Both the position numbers and the translations under genes were made by a program. DNA of 64,000 nt from Mycobacterium sp. PS03-16 (GTDB lineage Bacteria; Actinomycetota; Actinomycetes; Mycobacteriales; Mycobacteriaceae): the NCBI RefSeq assembly GCF_004570325.1, contig NZ_SPQO01000021.1, forward strand, positions 32,360 through 96,359. The letters run 5' to 3'. Below the pieces are notes generated by a model that saw only the letters and a list, made by a program, of their open reading frames with translations, was not told where the DNA came from and searched no databases. Shown piece after piece: positions 61,576 to 64,000 of the stretch (position 1 is its first letter; every line of letters starts with the position of its first letter).

Positions 61576-62814
61576 TCACTCCTGATTACCGCCGCTGCTC
61601 CCGTTACCGCCTGCATTGCCGTTGCCATTTCCGCCGCGGCCGGGACTACCGGGAATCTCGATCGGCACCTGAACCGGTAGATCGGCCAGCGTCGTCGTCA
61701 CCGGGACACTCACGTCGGGGACCTCGATACGTGGGCTCGGCACTCGCGTCACGGGCGCCTCGACCGGAGGCGCCTGAACCGTCGGCGCCTCGACCGCCGG
61801 GGCCTGCTGACTCTCCTCGACGATCGGCGCCGACGTCACCACGGTGGTGGTGACGCCGGGAACGGCGGTGGTGGGCACCGGAGCGGACGACGGCGGCGGC
61901 GCCTCGACCGGCACCTCGTCGGTCGTCGGGGGCACGGACGACGGCGCCGAGGTGGGCGCCGCCGTCGTCGAGGTCTGCGTGCCCGGTGGCGACGGCGACG
62001 TCGGTGGTGCGGAGGTCGACGGAGTCGGCAGCGGCGACGTGGGCGCGGTCGGCGATGTCGGTGACGTCGGTGATGTCGGCGAGGTGGACGGTGTCGCCGG
62101 ATCCGACGGCGCCGAAGTCGACGGCGGCGTGGCGTCGGGTGAGAGCAGCGCCGGCAACGGGATGTCAGACGGCACCTCGGGCAGGACGACGGGCGGCGCG
62201 TTCGGCGGCACCGTCGCGGCCGGGTCGCGCGTCTCCACCTTCACCGACAGCTGCTGCCACTGGTCGACGAGTTCCTGCTGACGCGCAGTGTCGTCGACCG
62301 CGGCCACCGTGGTGGTCAGCGTCTGCAACTTGTCCTGCGCGGCGGCCCAGTCACCTTGGTCGATGAGCTGCTGCACCTGCTGCATCTGGGTCTGCGCGGC
62401 CAGCGCGACCTGATCGTCACGGGTGGCCTGCTGGTCGCCGAAGAACATCGTGCGCAGCCCGTACAGGGCGTCGCCGGGGCCGGCGCCGTAGATCACCGAG
62501 CCGAAGCCGCCCAGGCACAGCACCGCGGCGGCCACCGAGCCGACGACGGCCAGCGACAGCCGGCGACGCCGGCCCGAGGAGGTGGCACGGTCGAGCGCGA
62601 GGGCCGCGTCGTGCGGTGTGAGCACCGTGGTCGGCGGGGTGTGACGCACCTCGTCCCGCCAGCCGGCCAGCAGGTAGGCCAGTTCGGCCTCGCCGGGATC
62701 GTGGGAGTAGACCGGTTGCTCGCCCGCCAGGGCGTCGATCAGCCGGTCGGTGCGGTTGATCTCGGGAAGCGACGGATCGCCCCCGTTGAAGCGTCTGCGA
62801 TTGAAGTCAGGCAT
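61576..62814 (-). CDS. rsdA: Anti-sigma-D factor RsdA
   Basis: A 412-residue membrane anti-sigma factor (Rv3413c-like). The cytoplasmic N-terminal domain (about 1-90, LPEINRTDRLIDALAGEQPV, LAYLLAGWRDEVRH) binds SigD. One membrane helix follows near residue 95 (LSLAVVGSVAAAVLCLGGFG). The long extracytoplasmic part is Pro/Thr/Ser-rich with TSPTSPTSPTAPTSP repeats, and the C-terminus is Gly/Asn-rich. The ATG overlaps the sigD stop by 8 nt, the standard sigma/anti-sigma coupling. SigD release by regulated proteolysis is known in M. tuberculosis. Confidence 0.92.
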   Translation of the reverse strand: MPDFNRRRFNGGDPSLPEINRTDRLIDALAGEQPVYSHDPGEAELAYLLAGWRDEVRHTPPTTVLTPHDAALALDRATSSGRRRRLSLAVVGSVAAAVLCLGGFGSVIYGAGPGDALYGLRTMFFGDQQATRDDQVALAAQTQMQQVQQLIDQGDWAAAQDKLQTLTTTVAAVDDTARQQELVDQWQQLSVKVETRDPAATVPPNAPPVVLPEVPSDIPLPALLSPDATPPSTSAPSDPATPSTSPTSPTSPTSPTAPTSPLPTPSTSAPPTSPSPPGTQTSTTAAPTSAPSSVPPTTDEVPVEAPPPSSAPVPTTAVPGVTTTVVTSAPIVEESQQAPAVEAPTVQAPPVEAPVTRVPSPRIEVPDVSVPVTTTLADLPVQVPIEIPGSPGRGGNGNGNAGGNGSSGGNQE

Positions 62815-63385
62815 GGTCGTGCCCCGTCGAGATGATTTCGGCCTTGAGTCGCGCCAGGGCCCGGTGCTGAGCGACCCGGACGGCGCCGGCGGTGCTGCCG
62901 ACCGCCTCGGCGGTCTCCTCGGCGCTCATACCGACGACGACGCGCAGGATCAGGATCTCGCGCTGCTTCTCGGGCAGTACGCGGAGCAGTTCCTGCATCC
63001 GCGCCGACGATTCGGCGTCGATGGCCATCTGCTCGGGCCCGGCCTCCGACGAGTACCGCTCGGGCACCACGTCGGTGGGGTCGGACTTGTTGCGCGACGC
63101 CGCTCGGTGGGCGTCGGCGATCTTGTGCGCAGCGATGCCATACACGAAGGCCAGGAACGGTCGTCCCTGATCCTTGTAGCGCGGCAGCGCCGTGATGGCG
63201 GCCAAGCACACCTCCTGCGCAACGTCGTCTGCTGACAGACCACTTCGTTCCGTTGCGCCGATCCTGGCCCGGCAGTACCGCACCACGATCGGCCGGATGG
63301 TCTCCAGCACTTCCCGGAGGGCGTCTCGGTTGCCTGCCACTGCCTCAGCGACGACAGCATCGAGACGGTCTCCCGAAATTGTCAT
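62807..63385 (-). CDS. sigD: RNA polymerase ECF sigma factor SigD
   Basis: ECF sigma factor of about 192 residues. Region 2 is LSADDVAQEVCLAAITALPR, YKDQGRPFLAFVYGIAAHKI, and region 4 has the HTH ILILRVVVGMSAEETAEAVG, STAGAVRVAQHRALARLKAE. ATG 63385 (MTISGDRLDA) is the best start, though the open frame extends to a TTG at 63403 (LEISPTM), which corresponds to the M. tuberculosis SigD sequence. rsdA is coupled downstream. A GTAACG-N16-CGAT pair, similar to the SigD promoter consensus I remember, overlaps the start. Confidence 0.93.
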   Translation of the reverse strand: MTISGDRLDAVVAEAVAGNRDALREVLETIRPIVVRYCRARIGATERSGLSADDVAQEVCLAAITALPRYKDQGRPFLAFVYGIAAHKIADAHRAASRNKSDPTDVVPERYSSEAGPEQMAIDAESSARMQELLRVLPEKQREILILRVVVGMSAEETAEAVGSTAGAVRVAQHRALARLKAEIISTGHDHA

Positions 63386-63474
63386 CGTGGGCGATATCTC
63401 CAACGTTACGAACGGGGCGTATCCCGGCGGTTTGGCTCAGCTAAACAATAACGATCGCGACGGGGGCCACCGGA

Positions 63475-64000
63475 CTAGTGATCAGACCACACGCCGCCCC
63501 TGTGACGGACAGTATCTGCGCTCACGTCCCGAATCGCCGTGACCTGCGTCGGCGTGTACGTCTCGCTTCCGATTCCGGCCAGCAGGCTGGCCAGCGCCCA
63601 CCTCAGCGGGACGAGGCCGAGCGGGTCGGCGGCGGCGAGCGCGGCGTCGGCCACCGCGCGACTGTGAGCGAGGTCGCCGCGGCTGCACAGCGCGGCGGCC
63701 AGCACCACGTCGGACTTCACCCGATGCCGTGCCGACGGATGGTCCGCGGCCGCCGCGACCGCGCGTTCGGCGTGCTCGACGGCGCCCGCCCCGTCGCCCC
63801 GCATCATCGCGAGCTCGGCGCGCACCCAGGCCAGCCGCACGCCGAGCCGTCGGCCTCCCGCGACGTCGGTCGCGGCGGCCGCACGGTTCAGCAGCCGCTG
63901 CGAGGCGTTGAAGCGGCCCACGCCGAGCGCATCGGCGTCCAGCCCGGTCAACGCGTCGGCCGATGCGGCGGCGTCCGGGCCCGCCGCGGCCAGCGCCCGC
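63475..64000 (-). CDS. TPR-like protein, C-terminal part (start off window)
   Basis: The C-terminal 174 or so codons of a helical, Ala-rich protein that continues past the right edge; the product resembles Rv3415c by position. Helical pairs such as FNASQRLLNRAAAATDVAGG, LAWVRAELAMMRGDGAGAVE and LAAALCSRGDLAHSRAVADA suggest a tetratricopeptide-like array. The end VTAIRDVSADTVRHRGGVWS is not repetitive. Function and start cannot be given from this window. It lies upstream of sigD on the same strand, 89 nt away. Confidence 0.7.
   Translation of the reverse strand, partial: RALAAAGPDAAASADALTGLDADALGVGRFNASQRLLNRAAAATDVAGGRRLGVRLAWVRAELAMMRGDGAGAVEHAERAVAAAADHPSARHRVKSDVVLAAALCSRGDLAHSRAVADAALAAADPLGLVPLRWALASLLAGIGSETYTPTQVTAIRDVSADTVRHRGGVWSDH

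Overview
The window is high-GC actinobacterial DNA. Its gene content and order follow the Mycobacterium tuberculosis Rv3335c to Rv3415c stretch (trpS, metC/metA pair, folD, mfpA conservon, dnaE2, imuA'/imuB, guaA, choD-guaB3-guaB2, sigD-rsdA). The PE/PPE genes of that stretch are missing and large accessory blocks are present, so a non-tuberculous, probably rapidly growing Mycolicibacterium is the best guess. This comparison is from memory; no search was run.

Layout. 1-6 kb: a YihY/BrkB-type membrane protein (cut by the left edge), trpS and xthA (ATGA-coupled), an alpha/beta hydrolase and a monomeric NADP isocitrate dehydrogenase. 6-10 kb: a SAM-IV riboswitch with a Shine-Dalgarno-sequestering hairpin ahead of metY-metX-methyltransferase, then a ZIP-type transporter. 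10-13 kb: folD-DUF3017 and an Old Yellow Enzyme-like reductase. 12.6-27.3 kb is accessory: a membrane protein, an FHA-FHA-ABC exporter, a rhomboid-like protein with a lipase, a transglutaminase-like protein with an apparent SOS box, NTF2-like proteins, an FAD monooxygenase divergent from an F420-type oxidoreductase, and a heme-related block. That block is a four-gene DyP-peroxidase operon, a hemophore-like secreted protein, and two paralogous four-cysteine secreted proteins on either side of the operon.

27.3-32 kb: a complete mfpA conservon (sensor-like kinase, roadblock, DUF742, small GTPase, pentapeptide gyrase protector). 32-46 kb: methyltransferases, a nitroreductase, dnaE2 with a perfect SOS box next to a leaderless promoter, a secreted acidic-repeat protein, a permease-Usp pair whose Usp ribosome site lies in a strong hairpin, htdY/MarR, iunH, and imuA'-imuB with a second SOS box. 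DnaE2 and ImuA'/ImuB are the parts of the mycobacterial mutasome.

46.3-51.5 kb: a tight five-gene cassette (HSL-type esterase, SDR, ferritin-like di-iron protein, Baeyer-Villiger-type monooxygenase, MerR regulator) inserted between imuA' and guaA. 51.5-64 kb: guaA, a HAD/GH65 pair for disaccharide phosphorolysis, choD, guaB3-guaB2, a DUF5319 gene, sigD-rsdA, and the 3' end of a TPR-like gene.

No tRNA, rRNA, CRISPR array, prophage or insertion sequence was seen. Many genes start on ATG or GTG about 6 nt after a TANNNT hexamer, as expected for leaderless mycobacterial transcripts.
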